From: CAJQPP01 sp963793465 | GTDB lineage: Bacteria > Planctomycetota > Planctomycetia > Pirellulales > Pirellulaceae | Reading direction: 5' to 3' | DNA length: 64,000 nt | Assembly: GCA_963793465.1 (NCBI GenBank) | Contig: CAWCAJ010000013.1 | Coordinates: 248,001 to 312,000 of the forward strand | Translations under genes and position numbers: made by a program | Shown here: positions 35,693 through 44,640 of the stretch, piece by piece | How the letters are laid out: each line of letters begins with the position of its first letter | How positions within the stretch are numbered: the stretch's first letter is position 1 | Notes under the pieces: model-generated | The model's input: only the letters and a program-made list of their open reading frames with translations | Told to the model about the DNA's origin: nothing | Databases searched by the model: none

Positions 35693-37519
35693 ATGTTTGC
35701 AAAAAACTCAATTACCATTTGTCTGGTTGGTCTGTTTGGACTGGCGTTGGTCAATGGTTGCAAGACCTTCAGTGGTCGCAACCTGGACGATGCGGGCTAC
35801 GCCGTGCCGGAAACTCCGGCACAGAAACGGCAACCCCGTTCGCTCACCGATTTGACCGCAGGATCGCCGGACATGCCCCCAACGCCACTCGCTGGTCCCG
35901 GTTCCGCAGACCAGCCCCGCCCGTTGCCTGAGGCAGACCCTGCCAAGATCGGACTGGACGACGTAACCTTGCAGGACAGTCCGGTGCATGTGGAGGCCGG
36001 TGCCGACATTGAGGACCTGGAACAGGACGCGCAACAACTACCGCGGATTGTGGAGTCGGCAGTCCACCCGTTTTCAGAAATCTCGCAGCCCCTGACGATT
36101 TCGGATCAAGCACCCGCCCAACTGGCGGACAGCCAACCGACCACTTACCCCATCCAAACTACGCCTCAGCAGGCTCCGCAAGCATCAACCCAGGGGCCGC
36201 CAGCAACAACCCTTACTCTGGGAGCATCCCCGCAGGCAACCCAAGCGACTCCCCCGACAACCGCTCCCGGGATGGCCGGTGGGCCACAGCTGGCAGTTGC
36301 ACCCACGAACCCGCCGGTGCAGGATGATTCGCCGCCTCCGATTGTCTCGCGACAACAGGCCGAAGCAACCGCCAGGGCGTCGGCGGACGGGGGCACCCAG
36401 ATCGTCAGGATCATTGCGGATTCGGGTGGGGATGCGGAATCCTCAACCACCGCCAACTCCACCGATCGATTGTTCGGGACTCCCCCCTCCGCTGATGAGA
36501 AACCACAGGGCGATGTTTCGATCGTGTTGGCCGGTACCGAGTCTGGCGGCAGTCAGCAAGCGATGGTTCAACGCACGTCTCACGAAACACTGCTGGATTC
36601 GCCGCCATCGGTTGCTGGTGGTGCTACGGCGGGCGTGTCCGCCGCACAGGTCGCGGGTGGGGCTACTCCGCTTTTGCTGGCTATCCAACAGCGGCAGCAA
36701 GCCTTGGCGGCGGCGGGCGAAAGTGCCTCCCTGGAAGATCAGGTGGCATTGCAGTTGTTACGTATTGTGGCTGGCCAGGAATCGTTGGATTCCCTGCAGT
36801 TCACCCCTCAGCAGGAACCACTGGCCCGCTATTGGAACGAACAGCTGACCACCTTGGCAATGATATTACAGAGACCGGCTGACGAAACATCGGAAATGGC
36901 AGCGTCGGCCGCCCGGCGGCGGCGGATAACGGATGCGACCGGTCGATTGGGACAGGCCCACGCCTACCTGGCCAGCCTGGCGACATTGCGTTTGCCGCAA
37001 TGCCAATTCGCATCGGAAGTTCGAGGGTTCGGTCAATTCACACCTTTGCCAACGGCATTCAACAGCGGCCAACAGGTTCTCATCTACTGTGAGATTGAAA
37101 ACTACACGCTGCGGGAAACCGATTTTTCTGGCGAGATCCAGCAGGTAGCCGAATTACAGGGACAATACAGTATTATCGACGCCAACAACCGAGTGGTCTT
37201 CCAACATCAGTACCAACCGGTCAAGGACATGTGCCAACGTCGTCGCCACGATTTCTACATGTTCTTTCCATTGACCATTCCCAACCTGCCTCTGGGTACT
37301 TACCGATTGCAATTGTCCGTCGAGGACCTGGTCGGCAACAAGGTCGCCAGTCCCGGCGAAGACATGATGTTCAACGTGGTCGGCAACGGCCGCTCGGCGG
37401 TCCCACCGCAGGTGGCCAACAACTCGGGCCAACGCCCACCCACCAATCAACCCTTGCCCATGGGTCCCGCCAAGACTCCCTTGACGGATCAGGATTTGCC
37501 ACCAGTCGTTCGTCGCTGA
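35693..37519 (+). CDS. Large lipoprotein with low-complexity linker and C-terminal beta domain
   Basis: The 608-residue product has a lipoprotein signal (LVGLFGLALVNGC). Residues about 30-320 are a Pro/Gln/Ala/Thr-rich, probably disordered linker. The C-terminal 250 residues are structured: helices around LRIVAGQESLDSLQF, then beta strands GQQVLIYCEIENYTLRETDF, YSIIDANNRVVFQHQY and LPLGTYRLQLSVEDLVGN, which look like an Ig-like sandwich. ATG at 35693 has AAGGA upstream; an earlier ATG at 35672 is less likely. The O-antigen-ligase-like gene starts 25 bases downstream. Function unknown; an envelope tether is plausible. Confidence 0.8.
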   Translation: MFAKNSITICLVGLFGLALVNGCKTFSGRNLDDAGYAVPETPAQKRQPRSLTDLTAGSPDMPPTPLAGPGSADQPRPLPEADPAKIGLDDVTLQDSPVHVEAGADIEDLEQDAQQLPRIVESAVHPFSEISQPLTISDQAPAQLADSQPTTYPIQTTPQQAPQASTQGPPATTLTLGASPQATQATPPTTAPGMAGGPQLAVAPTNPPVQDDSPPPIVSRQQAEATARASADGGTQIVRIIADSGGDAESSTTANSTDRLFGTPPSADEKPQGDVSIVLAGTESGGSQQAMVQRTSHETLLDSPPSVAGGATAGVSAAQVAGGATPLLLAIQQRQQALAAAGESASLEDQVALQLLRIVAGQESLDSLQFTPQQEPLARYWNEQLTTLAMILQRPADETSEMAASAARRRRITDATGRLGQAHAYLASLATLRLPQCQFASEVRGFGQFTPLPTAFNSGQQVLIYCEIENYTLRETDFSGEIQQVAELQGQYSIIDANNRVVFQHQYQPVKDMCQRRRHDFYMFFPLTIPNLPLGTYRLQLSVEDLVGNKVASPGEDMMFNVVGNGRSAVPPQVANNSGQRPPTNQPLPMGPAKTPLTDQDLPPVVRR

Positions 37520-37544
37520 TGGATCCGTTTCCAGGAGACAACCC

Positions 37545-38942
37545 ATGTATGCAGCCATCCTGGTCTTGTTCGGAATTGCCGGCCTGGTCTGGTTCCTGGC
37601 TGCCGGCAGGCATTTGTCGCTGGCAGTCGCCTGCCTGATGGTTTTGCTGGTGGGTGTTACCTTTGGCCACCCCTTTTTCAATACCGACCTGGGACCGCTA
37701 CCCATCACGCTTGATCGCGGGCTTTGGGGCCTGCTGATGTTGTCCGCGGTGGCCTTGTGGTTGCTGGGACGAGGTCAGCCCAAACCGTTGAATCGCACGG
37801 ATATCGTGGTGCTGGGTCTGGCGGTGGTTTTGATCTTCAGCACCCTGAGTCACGATTGGCGGTACCGGGAATTCACGCCCATCAGTCGTTTGTTGTTCTA
37901 TAACCTGCTGCCCGTTGGCTTCTATTTTGTATTGCGGCATTGTCGAATCCAATCCAACCAGTTGATTGCCTGCTACTGGATCCTGGCAGGTTTTGGTCTA
38001 TACCTCGGGATCACGGCAATCTGCGAACAAAGAGGATTCGATGCGTTGGTGTTTCCCAGGTACATCGTGGATCCCCAATACTGGGAATTTGTGGGGCGTG
38101 CCCGGGGCCCCTTCTTGAATCCCGTGTCCTGTGGCATCTACCTGACGGTTTGCCTGATGGCCACCGCCTTGCTGTGGCCGGCTGCCCAACCGTTGGGCAA
38201 AGCCCTGTTGGCCGTCGCGATCCTGATCGCAGGATTGGCGACCTTCCTCACGTTGACGCGGAGTGTCTGGTTGGGCTGTGCCTTTGCGGTTGGCCTGTTG
38301 TGCTGGTTCCCCGCCAAACCCCATATTCGCGGTACCCTGATTGTGGTCGGTACCCTGTGTTTGGTAGTGGCGTCACTGATCTTTGCCGATCGCATCAACC
38401 GGTTTCAACGCGACAAGGATGTGCCGGCTGCCGCCATGGCCGAATCGGTTGCCTTGCGGCCCATGCTGGCCCACGTGGCACTCCGCATGGCCTGCGACAA
38501 ACCGCTGCTGGGGCACGGCTTTGGGCAATACACGGCCGCCAAGAAGCCCTATCACTTTAATGAAACGGATGGCCTGCCGCTTTCCCGGGTGTTGCCTTAC
38601 ATGCAACACAACGTCTTTCTGTCCTATTTGACGGAAACGGGAATCGTCGGGTTACTGCTGCTGATTGCCATCCTCGGCATCCTGGTGCACCACAGTTGGC
38701 GTTTGTGGCAGGCCACGTTTCTGACCGCAGCGGAACGGCAATTCGGGCTCCTGGGTCTGGGCTTGGTGGCTACCTACACCATCAACGGGATGTTTCACGA
38801 TGTCTCCATCATCCCGCATCTGCAGGCCTTGCTGTTTGTGGTTTTGGGCATCTCCGATAACCTGTTCACCACGCGACTGGAATCGGTTAGCCACAGGCTC
38901 AGCTTGCCCAGCGGTGACCAACCTCGTTCGCTGGCGGCTTGA
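37545..38942 (+). CDS. O-antigen ligase-like polytopic membrane protein
   Basis: The 465-residue product has about ten to twelve transmembrane segments and the Wzy_C/WaaL-type large periplasmic loop with the conserved layout GRARGPFLNPVSCGIYL, LTLTRSVWLGCAF, LGHGFGQY and MQHNVFLSYLTETGIVGLLL. Such proteins join or polymerise surface polysaccharides on the periplasmic side. A good AGGAG site precedes the ATG. It follows a large lipoprotein gene by 25 bases and is convergent with a CPBP protease gene. A role in exopolysaccharide linked to PEP-CTERM export is inference. Confidence 0.87.
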   Translation: MYAAILVLFGIAGLVWFLAAGRHLSLAVACLMVLLVGVTFGHPFFNTDLGPLPITLDRGLWGLLMLSAVALWLLGRGQPKPLNRTDIVVLGLAVVLIFSTLSHDWRYREFTPISRLLFYNLLPVGFYFVLRHCRIQSNQLIACYWILAGFGLYLGITAICEQRGFDALVFPRYIVDPQYWEFVGRARGPFLNPVSCGIYLTVCLMATALLWPAAQPLGKALLAVAILIAGLATFLTLTRSVWLGCAFAVGLLCWFPAKPHIRGTLIVVGTLCLVVASLIFADRINRFQRDKDVPAAAMAESVALRPMLAHVALRMACDKPLLGHGFGQYTAAKKPYHFNETDGLPLSRVLPYMQHNVFLSYLTETGIVGLLLLIAILGILVHHSWRLWQATFLTAAERQFGLLGLGLVATYTINGMFHDVSIIPHLQALLFVVLGISDNLFTTRLESVSHRLSLPSGDQPRSLAA

Positions 38943-39109
38943 TCGACGGACGCCGCTTGCGGAACCCTGGTTGCCACGGCACCTGCTGCCATGACCCCAA
39001 TTGCCGCTCCTGGTCCGTCAGATCTGAATTGACAGGACCGTGCTGGATTCGCAACGACACTGCTGGGCCAGCCCGCAGTGGCACCGGTCAGATCAGCCTG
39101 GTCAGACCC

Positions 39110-39904
39110 CTACCAAAGTTGCCATTGGCCGAAATAGCATACGTACAGGCCCAGCAACAGATTGGTGACGCCGTGAGCCACAACCGCGTCCCAAAATTTG
39201 CCGGTATGCTGCACCAGCCAGGTGACCAGCGAGAACCAGGCGATCGCCGCCAGTGCCTCGGCCGGATGGGTCAGCACACCGTAGAGCGGGGCCACCAGCA
39301 ACGCCCGCCAGGAGAGTCGGGCCAAACTGACCGTCCACCATTCGGGTGAGTCCACATAACGCATCAGGAACCCCCGTAACAGCAGCTCTTCACAGATGGG
39401 CACCATCACCACCAGGCCAAAGAACCTGACGCCCAGAAAGGTTACGAGCTGCCAGGACTCGGGCAATTGTGAAAAGGGATTGAATTGGCTTCGCAATGAC
39501 AAATCTGGGGAGGAGAACCATCCCAGCAGCATTGATTCCAGCCCCAAATTGCAGAGCCCCACCCACACCACGATGCCCACCGCACCGATCACCAGTGACC
39601 ACCCGGTCATCGAGAAGGGAAACTGCCGCAAATAGGTTCGCCAATAAAAGGCCAACAAGCCGGTGGTCACCAGCACCTTGAGTCCGTAGATCAAAAAGAA
39701 GTGGTTGGCCAGGCCGACGCGTTCCTGCCACACATAACGCTCGGCCTCCGACATCTGCCCCGGATCGGACGCCTCGAGCCGCTGTTCCGGGCTCAAAGCA
39801 TCCTGTGCCTCCGTGGGAAAACTCGGCTCCCACATCGATAGCAGCATGAATGCCAACAAGGGCAGGACAAAAGGCCAAAAACCGTATTCAGGTTGATCGG
39901 ACAT
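39110..39904 (-). CDS. CPBP-family intramembrane protease, exosortase-associated type
   Basis: The 264-residue product is a polytopic membrane protein with the CAAX/Abi motifs EELLLRGFLMR (catalytic Glu pair and Arg), a following HPAEAL and AHGVTNLLLG near the C-terminus. The N-terminal part, YGLKVLVTTGLLAFYWRTY, resembles the CAAX prenyl protease-related proteins (TIGR03008-type) that occur in genomes with PEP-CTERM/exosortase systems; that assignment is from memory of the family. ATG at 39904 is preferred; the frame is open to 39943. It is divergent from the exported methyltransferase gene and convergent with the O-antigen-ligase-like gene. Confidence 0.87.
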   Translation of the reverse strand: MSDQPEYGFWPFVLPLLAFMLLSMWEPSFPTEAQDALSPEQRLEASDPGQMSEAERYVWQERVGLANHFFLIYGLKVLVTTGLLAFYWRTYLRQFPFSMTGWSLVIGAVGIVVWVGLCNLGLESMLLGWFSSPDLSLRSQFNPFSQLPESWQLVTFLGVRFFGLVVMVPICEELLLRGFLMRYVDSPEWWTVSLARLSWRALLVAPLYGVLTHPAEALAAIAWFSLVTWLVQHTGKFWDAVVAHGVTNLLLGLYVCYFGQWQLW

Positions 39905-40035
39905 CTTTGTTCTGGCTGGTTTCGAAAAACCCCGGGATGGCAACGAACCATCCGAGTGGCGTCAGCCTGCTATAATACACCAAACGAGCGAGGATTCGAC
40001 GGGGCCAGGATTGGAAGAAAAGGTCAGGTGAAAAC

Positions 40036-41271
40036 GTGTTCACAAGAAATCTCATCGGGTGGTTGATTCTTTCAGGCATGGCGGGTGTCACGCTGAACCC
40101 CTTGTGGGGGCAGGGAGCCCTGAAACAGAAATACAAACAACAACGCGCCCAAATGGTGCAGGTTGCCGTCAAGGATGTCGGGGTAACCAACCAACGCGTC
40201 CTGGATTCCATGCTGGACACGCCTCGCGAAATGTTCATCCCCAGCAGACTGCGTGATTCCGCCTATCTGGATGCAGCCCTGCCGATTGGTGAAGAACAGA
40301 CCATTTCCTCCCCCTTCATTGTGGCCTACATGACGGAGGCACTGAATCCGCAACCCCAGGATCGGGTCCTGGAAATCGGAACCGGCAGCGGTTACCAGGC
40401 AGCAATCCTGAGTCCGCTGGTCGAAGATGTTTACACCATTGAAATTGTGCGGCCGCTGGGAGAACGGGCTGAGAAAGTTCTCAAGCGTCTCAAGTACGAT
40501 AATGTGCACGTCAAAATTGGCGACGGGTTCCAGGGCTGGCCGGAACACGCACCCTTTAACAAGATCATTCTGACCTGTTCACCCGAGGAAGTCCCCGAAC
40601 CCCTGCAGGAACAGTTGGCCGAAGGAGGGCTGATGGTGCTGCCCATGGGGGAGCGTCATCAACAGTATTTGATGCTGTACAAGAAGGTGGAAGGAAAACT
40701 GGTTCCAACCATTCTCCGCCCGACACTGTTTGTCCCCATGACTGGCGCTGCCGAAGAAAAACGTGATGTCTTGCCCGACCCCGATCATCCCGTGATCCTC
40801 AACGGTGACTTCGAAGAAGATCTGCCGGACAACGGGTTTGTCCAAGGCTGGTACTATCAACGCTCCATGGAATTGGTAGACGACGACAAGTCACCCGGCG
40901 GCAAACGCCACGTTCGCTTCACCGCCAATCAAACAGGTCAAAAAGCCCATTTGATGCAGGGCTTTGCGATCAATGGCGAGACCATTGGCAAGATCAAACT
41001 CTCGGCGTCCGTAAAATGCGAGAATGTACTGACTGGGACCTTCCCCGAGGATCTGCCGGTGGTCGCTGTGACGTTTATGGACGAACAACGGCGGGAGGTG
41101 GGGACCGGATTCATCGGACCCTTCCGCGGCTCGCGGGACTGGCGGAACATGGATAACGACATCCAGGTGCCTCCAGAAACTCGGGAAGCAATCCTTCGAA
41201 TCGGACTATTCGGTGCAACCGGAACCGCCAGCTTTGACAATATCATGATTCGACCCACCCCACGTCAGTAG
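40036..41271 (+). CDS. pcm: Exported protein-L-isoaspartate methyltransferase with extra C-terminal domain
   Basis: Residues about 35-235 are a complete PCMT domain: MLDTPREMFIPS, GEEQTISSPFIVAYM, the SAM-binding motif VLEIGTGSGYQ (111-121), YTIEIVRPLGERA and PEEVPEPLQEQLAEGG. The enzyme class repairs isoaspartyl residues in aged proteins using SAM. Unusually, the protein begins with a hydrophobic signal-like stretch (LIGWLILSGMAGVTL) and ends with a 160-residue beta-rich domain (ILNGDFEEDLPDNGFVQGWY to ATGTASFDNIMI) that resembles carbohydrate-binding-like modules. The start is GTG at 40036. How SAM would be supplied outside the cytoplasm is unclear. Confidence 0.9.
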   Translation: MFTRNLIGWLILSGMAGVTLNPLWGQGALKQKYKQQRAQMVQVAVKDVGVTNQRVLDSMLDTPREMFIPSRLRDSAYLDAALPIGEEQTISSPFIVAYMTEALNPQPQDRVLEIGTGSGYQAAILSPLVEDVYTIEIVRPLGERAEKVLKRLKYDNVHVKIGDGFQGWPEHAPFNKIILTCSPEEVPEPLQEQLAEGGLMVLPMGERHQQYLMLYKKVEGKLVPTILRPTLFVPMTGAAEEKRDVLPDPDHPVILNGDFEEDLPDNGFVQGWYYQRSMELVDDDKSPGGKRHVRFTANQTGQKAHLMQGFAINGETIGKIKLSASVKCENVLTGTFPEDLPVVAVTFMDEQRREVGTGFIGPFRGSRDWRNMDNDIQVPPETREAILRIGLFGATGTASFDNIMIRPTPRQ

Positions 41272-41382
41272 CTGACCGAGCCAGCAGGCCACCCAGACTG
41301 CCAAATCAGTCTTTTCGGAAAGGCTGGCACGAAACACCCAGTCGGTTCATCTGGTTTATTTCCCGCCGAACACCCAAACGTC

Positions 41383-41410
41383 TTGAATTAGCAATTTTCG
41401 TTGCTATTCT
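41383..41410 (+). promoter_or_regulatory. Putative sigma-70-type promoter
   Basis: TTGAAT and TATTCT are separated by 16 bases, about 80 bases before the start codon of the TIGR03000 gene, in an AT-rich stretch. The -35 and -10 hexamers each match four or more of the six consensus bases. Confidence 0.5.
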
Positions 41411-41412
41411 GG

Positions 41413-41426
41413 AAGCTTTAAAGCTT
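41413..41426. promoter_or_regulatory. Perfect 14-bp palindrome at predicted transcription start
   Basis: AAGCTTTAAAGCTT is its own reverse complement and begins three bases after the predicted -10 hexamer, where it would overlap the transcription start. A dimeric repressor could bind there. No cognate regulator is known from the window. Confidence 0.45.
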
Positions 41427-41489
41427 AGGCTTGATGCGTCAGTTTGTACGAGATCCGGCAAACAATTTTCTCGACCTTGGAGTCACTGG

Positions 41490-42713
41490 ATGAAGACAGG
41501 CAAATGTACAAAAGTGCTGGCATTTTTCGCCGCAGCCGCACTGATGTCGATTTATGGAGCAGCCGAAACCCAAGCGGACTGGGGCAGCTTCGGTTCAAGC
41601 GGCGGTTCATGGGGTGGTGGCTCTTCCGGTGGTGGCTTTGGCAGCAGCGGAGGCAGCTGGGGTAGTTCTCGCGGAGGCTGGGGTCAACACAGCGGTCCGA
41701 TCCGCAACTTGTTTGCCCGGCATCATGCCCGCAAGGTCGCTCGTCGAAATGGCGGCAGCGGGGGATCCAGCGGATGGGGTAGTAGTGGTGGCTCTTCCGG
41801 TGGTGGAGCCGGTTACCGGTATTACTCGGCATCCAGTGGAGGTTCCAGCGGAGGCTACCGCAGCTTTGGCAGCAGTGGTGGATCCAGTGGTGGCAGCAGC
41901 GGGGGGGGCTATTTCCCCAGCTATGGCAGCAGCGGTGGATCCAGCGGCGGCAGCAGTGGCGGCGGCTATTACAACTCATCGATGTATCAGCCCATGGGGT
42001 CTCAGCCGGTTTACAGTACCGCACCTGGCTACTCGATTCCGATGCAGTCCTATCCCATCGAGGGCGGCTTACCTGTGGAAGGCACCACGCCGTATTCACC
42101 CACGCCAGCCCCCATCGAAGGTGGCGCGGTACCCAATCCCGGTCCGGACACGCGTACCAATACCATGCCCGATCCCGTAGATGGTGCCAGCGAGGGCGCC
42201 ACGGATACGGCAATGCTGAACCTGGAATTGCCTTCCGAGGCCGTGGTGTACGTCAACGGACGTCGCACCGCAACGCCTGGTAGCTTCCGACGCTACGTCT
42301 CCCGCAACCTGAAACCCGGCCGAGACTACACCTATGAAGTCAAAGCTGAATTGGAACGCAACGGAAAGAAGCTGACACGCACACGCGTGGTTCAGTTGAC
42401 CGCGGGCGACAACAAGACGTTTGAGATGGATTTCAAGGAATCCGGAGATCTGCTAACGTCCGTCACCTTGTTTGTTCCCGAGGATGCCAAAGTCAGTTTG
42501 GGCGGAGTGGAGACGAAAGCCGGCGGAGACATGCGATATTTTTCGACCGACAAACTCAAGGATGGTGAACGTTGGGACCAATACCGAGTCGTGGTGACGG
42601 TGGAACGTGATGGAAAGCAGTTGAAACGAGAACGGGTCGTCGATGTTAATGCAGGTGATTCAGTGAACCTGCGGTTCGATTTCGATAATGACTCGCAAAT
42701 CGCCACTCGATAG
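41490..42713 (+). CDS. Gly/Ser-rich exported protein with two TIGR03000 domains
   Basis: The 407-residue product has a signal peptide (VLAFFAAAALMSIYGAAE), a Gly/Ser-rich region (residues about 30-170) built of GSSGGSSGG-type repeats with occasional Tyr, a Pro/Tyr-rich linker, and two consecutive TIGR03000 domains (about 235-315 and 325-402). The two domains share the pattern LPSEAVVYVNG / VPEDAKVSLGG and end in VQLTAGDNKTFEMDF / VDVNAGDSVNLRFDF. TIGR03000 is known only from planctomycetes and its role is not established. The gene has its own putative promoter and a strong terminator, so it is transcribed alone. A cell-surface or matrix role is inference. Confidence 0.9.
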   Translation: MKTGKCTKVLAFFAAAALMSIYGAAETQADWGSFGSSGGSWGGGSSGGGFGSSGGSWGSSRGGWGQHSGPIRNLFARHHARKVARRNGGSGGSSGWGSSGGSSGGGAGYRYYSASSGGSSGGYRSFGSSGGSSGGSSGGGYFPSYGSSGGSSGGSSGGGYYNSSMYQPMGSQPVYSTAPGYSIPMQSYPIEGGLPVEGTTPYSPTPAPIEGGAVPNPGPDTRTNTMPDPVDGASEGATDTAMLNLELPSEAVVYVNGRRTATPGSFRRYVSRNLKPGRDYTYEVKAELERNGKKLTRTRVVQLTAGDNKTFEMDFKESGDLLTSVTLFVPEDAKVSLGGVETKAGGDMRYFSTDKLKDGERWDQYRVVVTVERDGKQLKRERVVDVNAGDSVNLRFDFDNDSQIATR

Positions 42714-42738
42714 TTTGGGCAGTAAGCGATAAATTAAG

Positions 42739-42776
42739 TCCTTCCCTGACGTGTTGTTGGGGGAGGATTTTTTTTT
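42739..42776 (+). terminator. Intrinsic terminator
   Basis: TCCTTCCC pairs with GGGGAGGA (one G-T wobble) across a 13-base loop, followed by nine T residues. It lies 25 bases after the stop codon of the TIGR03000 gene. Confidence 0.85.
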
Positions 42777-42871
42777 GCCCTTCTCCGTTGCTGTCAGCGG
42801 AGGGTTGGCAATTTGCTTCCTCGCCAAACACGGGGAAGGGTTGTCGCTGTTTTCCTACTGACTGACCGTCC

Positions 42872-43675
42872 ATGATCAAGCCAACGGCCGATGCTGGTGC
42901 TGCGTCCCCCGGGGTGCCCTGGACCGCTGCGCGGCGATTTTGGGTTAGCATTTTTCTGATCTTCCACCTGTTCTGCGTGGCATTGGCACCGTTGGCAGTG
43001 GTCGAGCCAAGACCGGGTTTGGCCGTGGCATTGCAAGGATGGCTGCGGCCCTACAGTGAATCCCTGTATCTGATCCATGGCTATCGCTTTTTCGCCCCGG
43101 AACCGGGCCCAAGTCATATCCTGCACTATGAAATAACCAGGAACTCCGGCGAGACCCTTGTGGGGCACTTTCCGGATCGCAACCAACATTGGCCACGACT
43201 TTTGTATCACCGCTGGTTCATGCTCTCCGAGACCGTGTTCCAACATGTCTCTGCGACGTTGAACATCACCGAGTTGGACCGCTGGCAGCAGGAGGTTCAG
43301 CAACAGATCGAAGCCTTGCAGGAATCCGATCCGCGAGCTGCGAACCGATTGCAGGCGGACCTGCGGCGTGAATTGTCCGAACACGAGCGGATGTCTCAAA
43401 TTCGTGATCAACTTGTGATTCGGATTGGCAAGAACCTGCTGCGAAAATTTCAGGGCGAAACCGTTGATCTGAAACTGGTAACCCGCGTCATCCCTCGTCC
43501 CCAGGACGTGGAAATCGGGTTGCAACTGGATCATCCCCGATACACCCCCCCCGAGTTGACCTATACCCTGGGAACGGTGTTCGCCGACAGCGACGAACTG
43601 GAGTTGATCGTCCCGCAGGAGGAAAATGCGGCCAGCAGCGACGGTCAGCAGGGCAGGGGGGGTACGCCGCGGTGA
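42872..43675 (+). CDS. Membrane-anchored partner of HTTM protein
   Basis: The 267-residue product has one N-terminal transmembrane segment (FWVSIFLIFHLFCVALAPLAV), the stretch YLIHGYRFFAPEPGPSHILH that is shared with small proteins found beside HTTM genes, a helical middle part and a beta-rich C-terminus. Its TGA overlaps the GTG start of the HTTM gene (GTGA), so the products are probably made together and may form a complex. No catalytic motif is visible. I do not recognise a named family with certainty. Confidence 0.8.
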   Translation: MIKPTADAGAASPGVPWTAARRFWVSIFLIFHLFCVALAPLAVVEPRPGLAVALQGWLRPYSESLYLIHGYRFFAPEPGPSHILHYEITRNSGETLVGHFPDRNQHWPRLLYHRWFMLSETVFQHVSATLNITELDRWQQEVQQQIEALQESDPRAANRLQADLRRELSEHERMSQIRDQLVIRIGKNLLRKFQGETVDLKLVTRVIPRPQDVEIGLQLDHPRYTPPELTYTLGTVFADSDELELIVPQEENAASSDGQQGRGGTPR

Positions 43676-44640
43676 AGGGATTGTTGAGAGACTATTTCCG
43701 CCAGCTGACCGAGGCCTGGAACGAATTCTGGTTCACGCCATCCCCTGCAGCCACACTGTGCCTTTTGAGAATCCTGGTTGGCTCGATGCTCTGTTACACG
43801 CATCTGGTTTGGACCCTGGAGCTGCCCACGTTCTTTTCCGTGGAAGGCGTTTTTTCGGCCCAGTACCAACGCGACTTTACGGGCGGATCCCCCTTTCAGG
43901 CGAGTCATTTTCATTGGTTGAATTCCGCCTGGTGGTTGTGGGGAACGCATGCGGTTTGTCTGTTAATCCTGGTGGCCTTTACAATCGGCTTCTGGACACG
44001 CATCACCAGTGTTCTGGCATTCCTGGTCGTGGTGTCGTACGCCAACCGGGCCAGCGGTGCCCTGTTTGGGCTGGACCAGATCAATGGCTTCCTGACGATG
44101 TATCTGGCGATCGCTCCCTGTGGCGTGATGTACTCGTGGGACGCTTACCGCCAGAAACCGGGCCAGGCGTCGTTATCCGCCGAGGCCAACCGGTTTACCA
44201 TGGCGACGATTGCCACCCGATTGATGCAACTGCACCTGTGTGTGGTGTACCTGTTTGCCGGTCTTGGAAAACTGCAAGGCGTTGCCTGGTGGGATGGCAC
44301 GGCCATCTGGGGCGCCTTCGCCAGCTACGAATATCAGACTCTGGATATGACCTGGATGGTTCACTTGCCCTGGCTGGTGAACATCCTGACGTTGGTGTCG
44401 GTATTCTGGGAATTGTCGTACCCCTTCCTGGTTTGGCCGCGTTTGACCCGCCCCGTGTATTTGTTGATGGCCGTGTTGTTGCATCTGGGAATTGGTCTGT
44501 GCATGGGCATGATCACTTTTGGCCTGATCATGATTTTTGCCAACCTGGCTTTTCTACCCCCGGAACTCACTCAACAAGCCATCCACAGGGCAGGGCAGTG
44601 GCTGGATCGCTGGGGCCTGATCAAGGCAAAGAGCGTGTAG
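43672..44640 (+). CDS. HTTM-domain membrane protein (vitamin K-dependent carboxylase-like)
   Basis: The 322-residue product is polytopic, with about eight transmembrane segments and the HTTM-type start TLCLLRILVGSMLCYTHLVW, then FFSVEGVFSA, the conserved RLMQLHLCVVYLFAGLGKL with GVAWWDGTAIW, and WELSYPFLVWPRL. HTTM domains are distant relatives of vitamin K-dependent gamma-carboxylase; bacterial members are of unknown function. The start is GTG overlapping the upstream stop. truA begins on the next base after its TAG. The three genes thus form a tight operon. Confidence 0.88.
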   Translation: MKGLLRDYFRQLTEAWNEFWFTPSPAATLCLLRILVGSMLCYTHLVWTLELPTFFSVEGVFSAQYQRDFTGGSPFQASHFHWLNSAWWLWGTHAVCLLILVAFTIGFWTRITSVLAFLVVVSYANRASGALFGLDQINGFLTMYLAIAPCGVMYSWDAYRQKPGQASLSAEANRFTMATIATRLMQLHLCVVYLFAGLGKLQGVAWWDGTAIWGAFASYEYQTLDMTWMVHLPWLVNILTLVSVFWELSYPFLVWPRLTRPVYLLMAVLLHLGIGLCMGMITFGLIMIFANLAFLPPELTQQAIHRAGQWLDRWGLIKAKSV

